From assembly GCA_041940025.1 (NCBI GenBank), contig JBGTSY010000014.1, forward strand, positions 1 through 64,000: DNA of 64,000 nt, in the 5' to 3' direction. The notes below the pieces were generated by a model, which searched no databases, was not told where the DNA came from, and worked only from the letters and a program-made list of their open reading frames with translations. Shown piece after piece: positions 27,503 through 36,048 of the stretch. The number at the start of each line of letters is the position of its first letter. Within the stretch, counting starts at the first letter, position 1. This DNA comes from UBA5859 sp041940025. Its GTDB lineage: Bacteria > Pseudomonadota > Gammaproteobacteria > UBA5859. A program made the translations under genes and the position numbers.

Positions 27503-28153
27503 ATGTTTCGTTACAAATTTTCAATTCTGAGCCAACGAATCACTCTATGTTCGTTGTTTATGAGTTCACTATTTTTTACTCACACCCTGTTAGCCTGGCA
27601 AGCCGATCTGGCTGAAATCTATTTAGAGGCTTCCACGGGAAATGTGCAATATAACACTCCAGATGATTTTCTATTTTCAGGGGACTCCTATAACAATGAG
27701 CAAGGCATGCAAATTCTGTTAGGTGTGCCCTTTCAAAGAGAAGATGAAAACTTAGTAAGTGTCGAGGCTTTTTATACCTATCTTGGTTCGGCTGAAGGTG
27801 AAAGACTGGCCAACAACATATTGTCTGAATCTTCAGTAGAAAGTTCTGTGGCGGGTTTAGGCATTCGATTGGGACAAAAAGTGGGTGGTCACGCATATCT
27901 GTCTACGCGCTTTGGCATTCACTATTGGAGTTCAGAAACTTCCGTCAAACGCATTTCCACATTAACCAACACCAGCCTACTCAACGATTCCTCTGATGAT
28001 GATGGACTGCACCTCTATGGTGGATTGAATCTCGCTTATTTTATCAGCGAACATTTTTTTGTGAGTGGTGGTGGACAGGTGTTAACTTTGGATATTGAAG
28101 GCGACGATGTCTACATAACAAACTATTACTTAGGCATTGGGGCCAAACTCTGA
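27503..28153 (+). CDS. Small outer-membrane beta-barrel-like protein, unrecognised
   Basis: About 216 residues from ATG 27503; a TTG seven codons upstream is an alternative. An N-terminal signal peptide is evident (hydrophobic SLFMSSLFFTHTLLAWQA). The mature part alternates polar and hydrophobic residues with aromatic girdle-like turns (SVEAFYTYLG, GGHAYLSTRFGIHYWSS, LHLYGGLNLAYFISEHFFV) and ends in YYLGIGAKL, like the terminal strand of an eight-stranded barrel. It resembles OmpA/OmpW-type small porins in form only; I do not recognise a family. It is divergent from the Big-1 lipoprotein. Confidence 0.65.
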   Translation: MFRYKFSILSQRITLCSLFMSSLFFTHTLLAWQADLAEIYLEASTGNVQYNTPDDFLFSGDSYNNEQGMQILLGVPFQREDENLVSVEAFYTYLGSAEGERLANNILSESSVESSVAGLGIRLGQKVGGHAYLSTRFGIHYWSSETSVKRISTLTNTSLLNDSSDDDGLHLYGGLNLAYFISEHFFVSGGGQVLTLDIEGDDVYITNYYLGIGAKL

Positions 28154-28204
28154 CTCACACAATTGTGCGAATAAACTATGATTTTCTACACTTATCAGAG
28201 TATT

Positions 28205-28846
28205 TTATTCATACTCCTTTAAAGGCTCGACTAACTGGGCACCTTCATTGCGAGCAGTGTTCACCTCTCGATGCACAGGATAAAAGTACAGATCATTTAC
28301 GCTTTGAGGATCCCGCAGCGCCAACCTGAATCAAGATCCCCATCTATCCAAGATTGTGCCGATGCCCTATCCAGTATCACGGGCATTCGATTGTGCAAGG
28401 CTGAGAGGGATCCACTAGCCGCTTGAGTTAGAATGGTAAAAGAGTATTGCTTTGCCCCTAAACCCCAAAGACCCGCAAGCAGGAGTGGCAAGCCTTGATG
28501 GGCACGCACGAAATAGGGCTGTTTGCCGGACTTCTCAGTACGCCTCTCGTAGCACCCTAAAGCTGGAACCACACAACTCTGGCCTCGACTCCATGCTTGA
28601 CGAAAAGCAGGCTTTTGGGCGGCGGACTCAACGCGTGCGTTAAAAGTGGAATACTTTAAATTTGCCTGTTTTGCCCAGCCAGGAATGAGGCCCCATTTCA
28701 TGGCCAGAGTGGCATTGCCAACCACAACCGGCGTACTTTGTCCTGGTGAGATATTGTAACGAGTGGAGATACCTGCGGGCCAATTAAGCCAATATCTCTG
28801 ACCACTGTTGCATCACTGTGAGATGATTGGCATAACGTCCACACAC
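28205..28846 (-). pseudogene. SRAP (YedK/HMCES) abasic-site sensor, broken by two frameshifts
   Basis: The intact family protein crosslinks to abasic sites in single-stranded DNA through Cys2. Reading from GTG 28846 gives MCGRYANHLTVMQQWSEILA, then a stop at TAA. Removing one T near 28782-28790 continues in frame with NWPAGISTRYNISPGQ and then KWGLIPGWAKQ, TFNARVESAAQKPAF and LHNRMPVIL. A second frame change near 28321-28332 is needed to reach the family C-terminus FYPVHREVNTARNEGAQL, ending at 28205. The middle open segment (28297-28725) alone lacks Cys2 and the C-terminus. Two separate indels make it a pseudogene unless both are sequence errors. Confidence 0.85.
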
Positions 28847-28916
28847 GGTTTTTCTCTATGGAGATAGTACATTGTCTGGTCAGCATCGCACCTTACAAAA
28901 TCGCACTTCATGAGAT

Positions 28917-29873
28917 CTACAGAGTCACCTCCCATAGTGGGCTTAAACTTTTCATAAAGCTTTCTACTCGGTAAGTATAATTATTGTTTTTACCCAGCAC
29001 TCGATTAATTTGACTATGAGTGAATGGAACACCCAACACCTCAGCTCGAGTACCCAGTTGACGGGCCTGATTAGCGTAAGAGCGTGCTTGGCTGCAAGAT
29101 ATCGTTCTGAATTCGGAACACACCATTAATAGTGGTTTCGCAAGCGAAGTATGTTGCGCTTTTGGTGACACCCGCTGCCAGTAGTGTGCATCATCACCAA
29201 ACGCAAGATCATACAAATTAGGATGAGGAGACGTCATAATACCCATTACATCCAGTGCCGCACCATCGAGCGCAACGGTACCTAACCAAGGTTTCACCTG
29301 TTTGGCATAAGCAGCCTTGGGATTGGCATTGATCAAGCTAACCAGATGCGCGCCCGCTGAATGGCCCATTAACATAAAATTGTCATCACTTGCGCCTAAT
29401 CGAGAGACCGTCCACTGGGCATAAGCTAGAGCCTGAATAATATCCTCAGCCTGTTGAGCAGGATCCGTGTCCGGAATCAGTCGATAGTTACTCGATATTA
29501 AAATAATGCCCCTATTTACCCAACGTTGATGTTTATTATTTACTAAAGCAGCATGATCTTTATCACCAAAGCGCCAAGCACCACCATGTACCAAAAACAG
29601 TGCCGGTGCATCTAATAGTTTTTTTGGTAGGTAAATATCTAATCGCTGTTTCTCATGCTCGTCATAAGGCAAGTTTTTTAAACTAAACTGGCAGCGAGGA
29701 TCCGCCTGTAAAAATGGGCGTAAATCCTTCGGGACTTCAGGCGATATACAGACCTCTGATTTCGCCATACGCTCACCCGTCCTCATACTCGAGGCGCACC
29801 CCCACTGCACAGCCAGCAGAAAAATAACTAGCAACGATAGTGTCCTTTGGTTTTGCTCTATTTTTGTATGCAC
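28917..29873 (-). CDS. Alpha/beta hydrolase (carboxylesterase-like), exported
   Basis: A 318-residue esterase/lipase-type hydrolase. HGGAW (oxyanion hole) and nucleophile motif GHSAG are present, with LDIYLP before the oxyanion hole, as in the hormone-sensitive-lipase-like and kynurenine formamidase-like groups. A hydrophobic N-terminal segment (LSLLVIFLLAVQWGC) suggests export, possibly as a lipoprotein on C26, although tryptophan in the lipobox is atypical. The catalytic histidine is probably in FTHSQINR. The substrate is unknown. Confidence 0.85.
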   Translation of the reverse strand: MHTKIEQNQRTLSLLVIFLLAVQWGCASSMRTGERMAKSEVCISPEVPKDLRPFLQADPRCQFSLKNLPYDEHEKQRLDIYLPKKLLDAPALFLVHGGAWRFGDKDHAALVNNKHQRWVNRGIILISSNYRLIPDTDPAQQAEDIIQALAYAQWTVSRLGASDDNFMLMGHSAGAHLVSLINANPKAAYAKQVKPWLGTVALDGAALDVMGIMTSPHPNLYDLAFGDDAHYWQRVSPKAQHTSLAKPLLMVCSEFRTISCSQARSYANQARQLGTRAEVLGVPFTHSQINRVLGKNNNYTYRVESFMKSLSPLWEVTL

Positions 29874-29967
29874 AAATCTGACCTTTATGTTAATGATTTC
29901 AGTTGATTGTCCTGATTGCGTTCTTTTAATTTATCTATCGTATCCTTAAGGTGACTCTATAAAACAA

Positions 29968-30350
29968 AAATCATCCCTGCAAATACTCCATCAGATTTAT
30001 CAACATAAAGCCAGAGGTGAGGGCAAATCCCGCGAGAGGCAACCAGTTCGGAGCAGCCAGTACGCCCTGATATTGAGGTTGTTTCCGTGTAATCCGCCAG
30101 AGGTCAAGACTCTCTGGGCTAAAGACGCACAACATTAAAAATGAGGTGATAGTGGCCAGGGGTGACCCACCCCGCAGAGACCGCCAACAACTCCATACAG
30201 GAAGCAACCGCCACCGGTGCTATAAGAGAAGTCGCACATGCGGTGAGACATGTGGCCCGACAGCGCAGAGAGTTGACCTCGGGCACTCAATACATCAATC
30301 ACCCCGGCAACCATCAGAAACGATAGGCAAACAGAAAGGAAGAACTCGCC
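29968..30350 (-). pseudogene. Possible decayed membrane-protein gene downstream of phoU
   Basis: No single frame spans this stretch, but three frames in succession encode hydrophobic, protein-like segments: EFFLSVCLSFLMVAGVIDV (frame with ATG at 30314), then TSLIAPVAVASCMELLAV, then TITSFLMLCVFSPESLDL and NWLPLAGFALTSGFMLINLM ending at a TGA near 29971. The order looks like a four-helix membrane protein of about 130 residues with at least two frameshifts. I cannot name the family. The alternative is a short unrelated 78-codon frame at 29971-30207. Confidence 0.35.
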
Positions 30351-31057
30351 TATAAACTTCTATCGCGATAAATGATATCTGAATGACGAATGTCTGTACC
30401 CTGTACAATATAGATGACTTGTTCGCAAATATTGCGTGCATGATCCCCAATGCGCTCGATCGCTCTCGCCGCCCATATCACATCGATAAAATGGCGCACA
30501 TTGCGTGAATCTTCCATCATTAAGGTAATCAATTGGCGCGTAATGGCTTCATATTCACGATCCACTCGCTTATCGATACGCGCCGTCTGTAACGCTGTAT
30601 CGGCGTCCATGCGCGCAAAACTATCCAGCGCTTTGTTCACCATTTGAATCACATGGCTGGTGATATTCTCCATCTCCAAATACGTTTTATTAGAGGCATT
30701 CATTAGTGACAAGTCCAATCCCATTCTTGCCACTTTCGCGGCCTCGTCACCCATGCGCTCTAAATCTGTGATGATGCGAAACACCGCTATCACTAAACGC
30801 AAATCACTGGCGGTAGGCTGTCGTAATGCCAATATTTTGGTGCATTCCTCATCGATTTTTAGTTCTAGCTCATTTATTTGAGTATCGTTCTCAATCACGA
30901 GTTCCGCTATCTCAGGGTTCAAGCTCAACAATGCCGTTACCGCATCGGCAAGTTGTTGTTCCACCAACCCCCCCATGCTTAGAACGCTATGTCGGATCTC
31001 TTCCAACTCCTCATTAAACTGTTGGGAAATATGTGTCGCAACGTCGCTCTGTTTCAT
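30350..31057 (-). CDS. phoU: Phosphate signalling protein PhoU
   Basis: Dimeric helical protein linking the Pst transporter to PhoR and repressing the Pho response when phosphate is ample. About 235 residues with two PhoU repeats; conserved metal-binding stretches RMGDEAAKVARM and RIGDHARNICE are present. I take ATG 31057 as start; a TTG three codons upstream is possible. It is the last gene of pstC-pstA-pstB-phoU. Confidence 0.96.
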   Translation of the reverse strand: MKQSDVATHISQQFNEELEEIRHSVLSMGGLVEQQLADAVTALLSLNPEIAELVIENDTQINELELKIDEECTKILALRQPTASDLRLVIAVFRIITDLERMGDEAAKVARMGLDLSLMNASNKTYLEMENITSHVIQMVNKALDSFARMDADTALQTARIDKRVDREYEAITRQLITLMMEDSRNVRHFIDVIWAARAIERIGDHARNICEQVIYIVQGTDIRHSDIIYRDRSL

Positions 31058-31084
31058 ATGAATCAATTCACTTTGCTATAAGAG

Positions 31085-31927
31085 TTAACCATACCTGCCA
31101 GTAATATAATCTTCGGTATGTTTCTTTTTTGGATTGGTGAAGAGATCACTTGTAGCGCCAAATTCCACCAATTCACCTAAGTACATAAATGCGGTGTAAT
31201 CCGAAACACGTGCCGCTTGTTGCATGTTGTGGGTCACAATCACGATGGTGTACTTCTCTTTCAAGTGATAGATGAGTTCTTCAATTTTTAGAGTGGAAAT
31301 AGGATCCAATGCCGAAGCCGGTTCGTCCAGTAATAATACCTCAGGTTGAATAGCAATCGCCCGGGCAATCACAAGTCGTTGCTGTTGGCCGCCAGAGAGC
31401 CCGAATGCGTTGTCGTGGAGGCGATCCTTCACCTCATCCCATAGCGCAGCGCTTACTAAAGATTTCTCCACGGTCTCGTCCAATACTCGCCGATCTCGAA
31501 TGCCCTGCAAACGCAAACCGTAAGCCACATTCTCATAGATAGACTTTGGGAACGGATTCGGCTTCTGAAACACCATGCCCACCTGTTGTCTCAGCCTCGC
31601 CACATCCACAGTCTTGGCAAAGATATCTTGTCCCTTGAGTCGGATTTGCCCTTCAATGCGGCAACTGTCCACCAAGTCATTCATGCGATTGAAACAGCGC
31701 AGTAGGGTAGATTTACCGCATCCACTCGGACCGATGAATGCGGTAACCTTGCGTTCCGGGATATGCATCGAAACATCCTTTAGCGCTTTGGTTGTTCCAT
31801 AATAGAGGTCTAAATTCTCCACTTCGAAGCTCATCTCCTCAGGCTCACTTACTTTTTTCTGTTTAGGAGACGAAGACTCAGCTACGTTGACACTTATATT
31901 GGGCATCTGCTCTACCTTTGCGTTCAT
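31085..31927 (-). CDS. pstB: Phosphate ABC transporter ATP-binding protein
   Basis: A 280-residue ATPase of the Pst importer. Walker A GPSGCGKST, the PstB-typical RCFNRMNDL following it, Q-loop in VGMVFQKPNPFP, signature LSGGQQQR and Walker B LLLDEPASALDP are intact, and THNMQQAARVSD with the switch histidine follows. An N-terminal extension of about 30 residues is not conserved. It lies 18 bases after pstA and 27 before phoU. Confidence 0.97.
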   Translation of the reverse strand: MNAKVEQMPNISVNVAESSSPKQKKVSEPEEMSFEVENLDLYYGTTKALKDVSMHIPERKVTAFIGPSGCGKSTLLRCFNRMNDLVDSCRIEGQIRLKGQDIFAKTVDVARLRQQVGMVFQKPNPFPKSIYENVAYGLRLQGIRDRRVLDETVEKSLVSAALWDEVKDRLHDNAFGLSGGQQQRLVIARAIAIQPEVLLLDEPASALDPISTLKIEELIYHLKEKYTIVIVTHNMQQAARVSDYTAFMYLGELVEFGATSDLFTNPKKKHTEDYITGRYG

Positions 31928-31945
31928 ACTTTTGGCTCCTTAATC

Positions 31946-33592
31946 CTAGGTTTCGTACTTTTCTCGCAGGCGATTTCGTAGCATGATCGCAGTTAAATTG
32001 AGTACCGCTATAATAACAACCAAAAGAAAAGCCGTGGCATACACCAAGGGGCGGGCTGCCTCTACATTTGGACTCTGAAAGCCTACATCATAAATGTGAA
32101 ATCCTAAATGCATAAACTTTCTATCCAGATGCAGATAAGGAAAATTGCCGTCAAACGGTAGCGCTGGCGCCAACTTCACCACACCCACCAACATCAAAGG
32201 CGCCACTTCGCCCGCCGCCCGAGCAATCGCCAGAATCAATCCGGTCATGATCCCTGGCATGGACATGGGCACGATTACCTTACGCATGGTTTCGGCTTGT
32301 GTGGCACCCAGAGCATAACTGCCTTCGCGCAAGGCTTGTGGAATACGGGACAACGCTTCTTCAGTGGAAACAATCACCACAGGAACAGTGAGTAGGGCCA
32401 AAGTCAATGAAGACCAGAGTAAACCGGGCGTACCAAAGGTCGGAGCAGGTAGCGCCTCCGGAAAGAATAATTCATCTATAGAGCCACCTAGAAAATAGAC
32501 AAAAAAGCCCAGACCAAAGACACCATAAACGATGGAAGGCACCCCCGCCAGATTGTTTACAGCGATGCGTATAGTACGCACAAAAATCCCCTGTTTCGCG
32601 TATTCCCGCAAGTAGATGGCCGCCAAGACCCCAAAGGGCGTGACCAGTATTGACATAATCATCACCATTAAAACGGTGCCGAAAATGGCGGGAAAAATCC
32701 CCCCCTCGGTATTTGCCTCACGGGGGTCATCTGTTAAAAATTCAATGAACTTCTCAATATAAAACCTTATTTTATCTAATAAATTCATAGAATTCGGGTG
32801 ATACATTCGCACCACCTCTTTGAGCGGGATATCAAGCTGACTGCCGTCGGATAAAACTAGAGCAATCTCGCCCTGCTCCATTTGTTGCGAGATCTCTTGC
32901 ATCTTGTTTTCAAGTTTGAGGTAATCTTGCCTCAATTCGGAGCGCCGTTCGGCTAATTCTGCTTGCCGCTTTGCAGTCAATGCGCCATCCAACTCATAGC
33001 CACGTTCTTTCAGGCGCAGACGTTCTATACGATAGTTTATGCTACCAATGTCATCCTTTTGCAGCGCCACCAGCTGATGGTGCAATTTCTGCACATCCTC
33101 TAAACGCGCTTCAATCAACCCGTAACTGGCCTCGCCCTGCGCTATCCAGTGTCCATCTTGCTGAAGTCCACTGATCACCCCGATCGCATCCCCCCATTCC
33201 CGACGCTCAATTAGAGCGATTTCTGCGGGGAACTGAAACTCACTTAATTCATTACCAATCAGCCAGCGAAAATCGACGCCAAACGCATCCCGATTACCCA
33301 CTTTAAAGAGATACCTTGTTTCAAACTCCTGGCCCGCCGGAAGCATAATCCCTGCTTCAGCCAAGCGCGCGGCGCTTAGGGTCTCTTGACGATTTAAGAC
33401 ACCATAAATTAACTGCTCGCCTGTAGCAGAACGCCAAGTAGACTGCACCACACCTTTTGGCCAAAAGTGGTCCAGGCCGTTGAATAAAATCAGCAAGAGC
33501 ATGCCAAACACCAAGATGAGGCTGGTGGATACTGCACTAGCAGTTAACCAGATCCAAGGTGCGCCGCTTTTTATCCAATCTGACATTTTCAT
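31946..33592 (-). CDS. pstA: Phosphate ABC transporter permease PstA (long form)
   Basis: A 548-residue permease. The C-terminal half (about 290-545) is the usual six-helix PstA with EAA loop EALSRIPQALREGSYALGAT. The N-terminal half has one membrane segment (about 18-38), then a large periplasmic domain with a probable coiled coil (about 165-245, rich in Leu, Glu, Arg and Gln). Such long PstA proteins are usual in Pseudomonas-like gammaproteobacteria. It starts 7 bases after pstC, so the two are coupled. Confidence 0.95.
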   Translation of the reverse strand: MKMSDWIKSGAPWIWLTASAVSTSLILVFGMLLLILFNGLDHFWPKGVVQSTWRSATGEQLIYGVLNRQETLSAARLAEAGIMLPAGQEFETRYLFKVGNRDAFGVDFRWLIGNELSEFQFPAEIALIERREWGDAIGVISGLQQDGHWIAQGEASYGLIEARLEDVQKLHHQLVALQKDDIGSINYRIERLRLKERGYELDGALTAKRQAELAERRSELRQDYLKLENKMQEISQQMEQGEIALVLSDGSQLDIPLKEVVRMYHPNSMNLLDKIRFYIEKFIEFLTDDPREANTEGGIFPAIFGTVLMVMIMSILVTPFGVLAAIYLREYAKQGIFVRTIRIAVNNLAGVPSIVYGVFGLGFFVYFLGGSIDELFFPEALPAPTFGTPGLLWSSLTLALLTVPVVIVSTEEALSRIPQALREGSYALGATQAETMRKVIVPMSMPGIMTGLILAIARAAGEVAPLMLVGVVKLAPALPFDGNFPYLHLDRKFMHLGFHIYDVGFQSPNVEAARPLVYATAFLLVVIIAVLNLTAIMLRNRLREKYET

Positions 33593-33599
33593 ATTAGAA

Positions 33600-35870
33600 T
33601 CACAAACTACCGTATTTTTTACGTAGATTTTGTCGCACTAATTCGCCCACGGTGTTAAAGAAAAAAGTAAAGGCAAACAACACTAACCCAGTTAAGAACA
33701 AAATCCGGTAGTGGGTGCTGTTCAGTTCCGACTCAGGCACCTCTACTGCGATGTTGGCGGATAATGCACGCAATCCTTCGAATAAATTGAAATCCATAAT
33801 TGGCGTGTTACCGGTGGCCATGAGTACAATCATGGTCTCCCCAACAGCTCGCCCTAAACCAATCATCACCGCAGAGAAAATACCTGGGGCCGCAGTCAGA
33901 ATTATCACGCCCACCAAAGTCTGCCAACGGGTGGCACCCAATGCCAGTGATCCTTCCGTTAACATTTTAGGTACCGAACTCACTGCATCTTCAGCGATGG
34001 AAAAAATAGTCGGGATCACGGCAAATCCCATGGCGATACCTATCACCATGGCGTTGCGTTGGTCGTAGCTGATCCCCCAGTGTGTTTCCAGATATTGTGG
34101 TAAATTTCCACTGAACCAAGCCAACTCCAAATGGGGACCAATAGACAAACACACCCAACCAAGCAATAAAATCACAGGGATAATCAAACCACTTTCCCAG
34201 CCTTCGGGGACGGTGCTCCGAATCGACTCTGGTAACCGATACCAAAGATAACAAACCAACATCACAACCAGAGGCATGGAGAATAAAATACCAAATGCGC
34301 CGATCAGGTTTCGTTCTAACAAAGGTGCCAGCCAGAGTCCGGCGAGAAATCCAAGGATGACGGTGGGTAACGCTTCCATCAATTCAATGGCAGGCTTGAC
34401 CTTTCGCCTCATTCTTGGAGACATAAAGTAGCCAGTATAAATGGCTCCGAAGATTGCCAATGGGATGGCGGTCAATAGGGTGTAGAACGTGGCTTTTAGC
34501 GTGCCAAACGCAAGTGGTGTGATACTGAATTTTGGTTCAAAATCATCCGATGCAGATGAAGATTGCCAAATAAATTCCGGTTGACTTCGGCTTTCGTACC
34601 AAACCTTACCCCATAGGGCTTTAAACGATACCTCCGGATGGGGATTCTCTATGTGCCAACTTTTAATTTGCCCGTCTGCGGTATAGAGGGCTAATAAATC
34701 ATTGTGCGGAGATAAAGTAATAGATTTAATATGCTCGGTTACTAACTGTTTTTCAAATACTTTCTTTTCTGAGGTGGCGTGATACAAGGCAAACTTTCCA
34801 TTCTCGCCAAGCGCTAAAAAGCCTTTCCTACCATACTCCGTTTCTATTTTCTCAATCGCGCCTCCCGGCCCTTTAAACGTTCTGATTTTGGTCAACTTCA
34901 GTCGATTGTGTGCATCACGAACGGGAAACCATTGAGTCACGTCACCACCACTGTCTCCTGCTAATACTGAGATCCCGCCCACTAGAAATTGCGTGGCAGT
35001 AATGGTTCTGTTGGGCGGTGCAATAGATAATGTCTCAAGCAGCTCTGGCTGTTCTTTATCGAAGAGATCGTAGAAATAGGTTTGCCCACTCGGCTCAATA
35101 ATATATAAGGTGTCCTGGGCTCGATTGAGTAAGAGAGAAACGGCTCTGGGCGCAAGTTGTACTATGTCTGCTTCCACCCTCTCAAATTCGTCAGGTTGGG
35201 TGAATCCGTCATCTTCTATTTCGTAAGATTGAAGACTAATCAACCCCGACTGGCGCTGTGCCACTATAGTTAATGCACCTTCATATTGTTGCACTGCCAG
35301 TTGTCTGATAGCTTGCCCATGCTCATCCAACGGCATCGGTGAGTCACCTAATGGGTAAAGGATATTAGGAGAAACGCTACGTTTATCCCCAGGATAGCTA
35401 ATATCAAACTCCACCACTGCTACCAATACGCTGCCATCACTCAGGCCGAGAGCGAAAAGATTAGAGCTGGATTCACCAGTCGCGAAACTGGTGATCTGGA
35501 TATCATTCCCAATAGGCAAATCTATGCTGACGGCACGCTTTCCAGATTCAGTATTGAAAAACTCTACAGTCCCTTGTTTATAAACAACAAACCCCATATT
35601 CCCGTGTTCTTCAAAGGCAAGCCACTGAGGCTCCCCCTGCAAGGGACTGGAAATCGTACCCGCTTCACTGATAGAGGCAGGAGAAAAAAGAGGGTAAACC
35701 ACATAGAGCAGATAAAAGAAGATTAATCCGACTGCGGTGATGACACCCACGCCACCGAGTGCGACGCCGTAGCGGGTTAGCCTATCAAATAAGCGGCGCC
35801 TGCGACTGCGCCTATCTTCCTTGGCACTACTGGACTGCAAGATCGAGAAGGAAGTATCTGTATTTCGCAT
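33600..35870 (-). CDS. pstC: Phosphate ABC transporter permease PstC (long form)
   Basis: A 756-residue permease. An Arg-rich cytoplasmic start (RRSRRRRLFDRL) and one membrane helix (about 35-60) lead to a periplasmic domain of about 390 residues with repeated beta-strand motifs, likely a beta-propeller (GLSDGSVLVAVV, TYFYDLFDKEQ, ALYTADGQIKSWHI). The permease domain (about 455-750) carries the EAA loop EDAVSSVPKMLTEGSLALGAT. Long PstC proteins with this insert occur in Pseudomonas relatives. It is the first gene of the operon; no pstS precedes it. Confidence 0.95.
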   Translation of the reverse strand: MRNTDTSFSILQSSSAKEDRRSRRRRLFDRLTRYGVALGGVGVITAVGLIFFYLLYVVYPLFSPASISEAGTISSPLQGEPQWLAFEEHGNMGFVVYKQGTVEFFNTESGKRAVSIDLPIGNDIQITSFATGESSSNLFALGLSDGSVLVAVVEFDISYPGDKRSVSPNILYPLGDSPMPLDEHGQAIRQLAVQQYEGALTIVAQRQSGLISLQSYEIEDDGFTQPDEFERVEADIVQLAPRAVSLLLNRAQDTLYIIEPSGQTYFYDLFDKEQPELLETLSIAPPNRTITATQFLVGGISVLAGDSGGDVTQWFPVRDAHNRLKLTKIRTFKGPGGAIEKIETEYGRKGFLALGENGKFALYHATSEKKVFEKQLVTEHIKSITLSPHNDLLALYTADGQIKSWHIENPHPEVSFKALWGKVWYESRSQPEFIWQSSSASDDFEPKFSITPLAFGTLKATFYTLLTAIPLAIFGAIYTGYFMSPRMRRKVKPAIELMEALPTVILGFLAGLWLAPLLERNLIGAFGILFSMPLVVMLVCYLWYRLPESIRSTVPEGWESGLIIPVILLLGWVCLSIGPHLELAWFSGNLPQYLETHWGISYDQRNAMVIGIAMGFAVIPTIFSIAEDAVSSVPKMLTEGSLALGATRWQTLVGVIILTAAPGIFSAVMIGLGRAVGETMIVLMATGNTPIMDFNLFEGLRALSANIAVEVPESELNSTHYRILFLTGLVLFAFTFFFNTVGELVRQNLRKKYGSL

Positions 35871-35889
35871 CGCGCAATGCTAAGCTGCA

Positions 35890-35955
35890 ATTGTTACGAA
35901 ATTGTTACAAAAGCTAAACAAGCTTCGTAAATAATCGTGACAAACTCATTAACAA
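35890..35955 (-). promoter_or_regulatory. Candidate Pho boxes upstream of pstC
   Basis: On the minus strand two sets of 7-base repeats occur at the 11-base spacing of PhoB sites: TTGTTAA then TTTGTCA (35936-35955), and TGTAACA then CGTAACA (35890-35910). The distal pair, with a T-rich block after it, is better placed for a promoter; the proximal pair lies only 20 bases from the pstC ATG. Matches to the CTGTCAT consensus are partial. Confidence 0.4.
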
Positions 35956-36048
35956 TTTACTTTAATACAAATAGTTAGAGTATTTAATTAAGATCAAAGA
36001 GTGCAATTAAGAAAAAATCTAATCACTCTTTGACGATCTCCACGAAAG

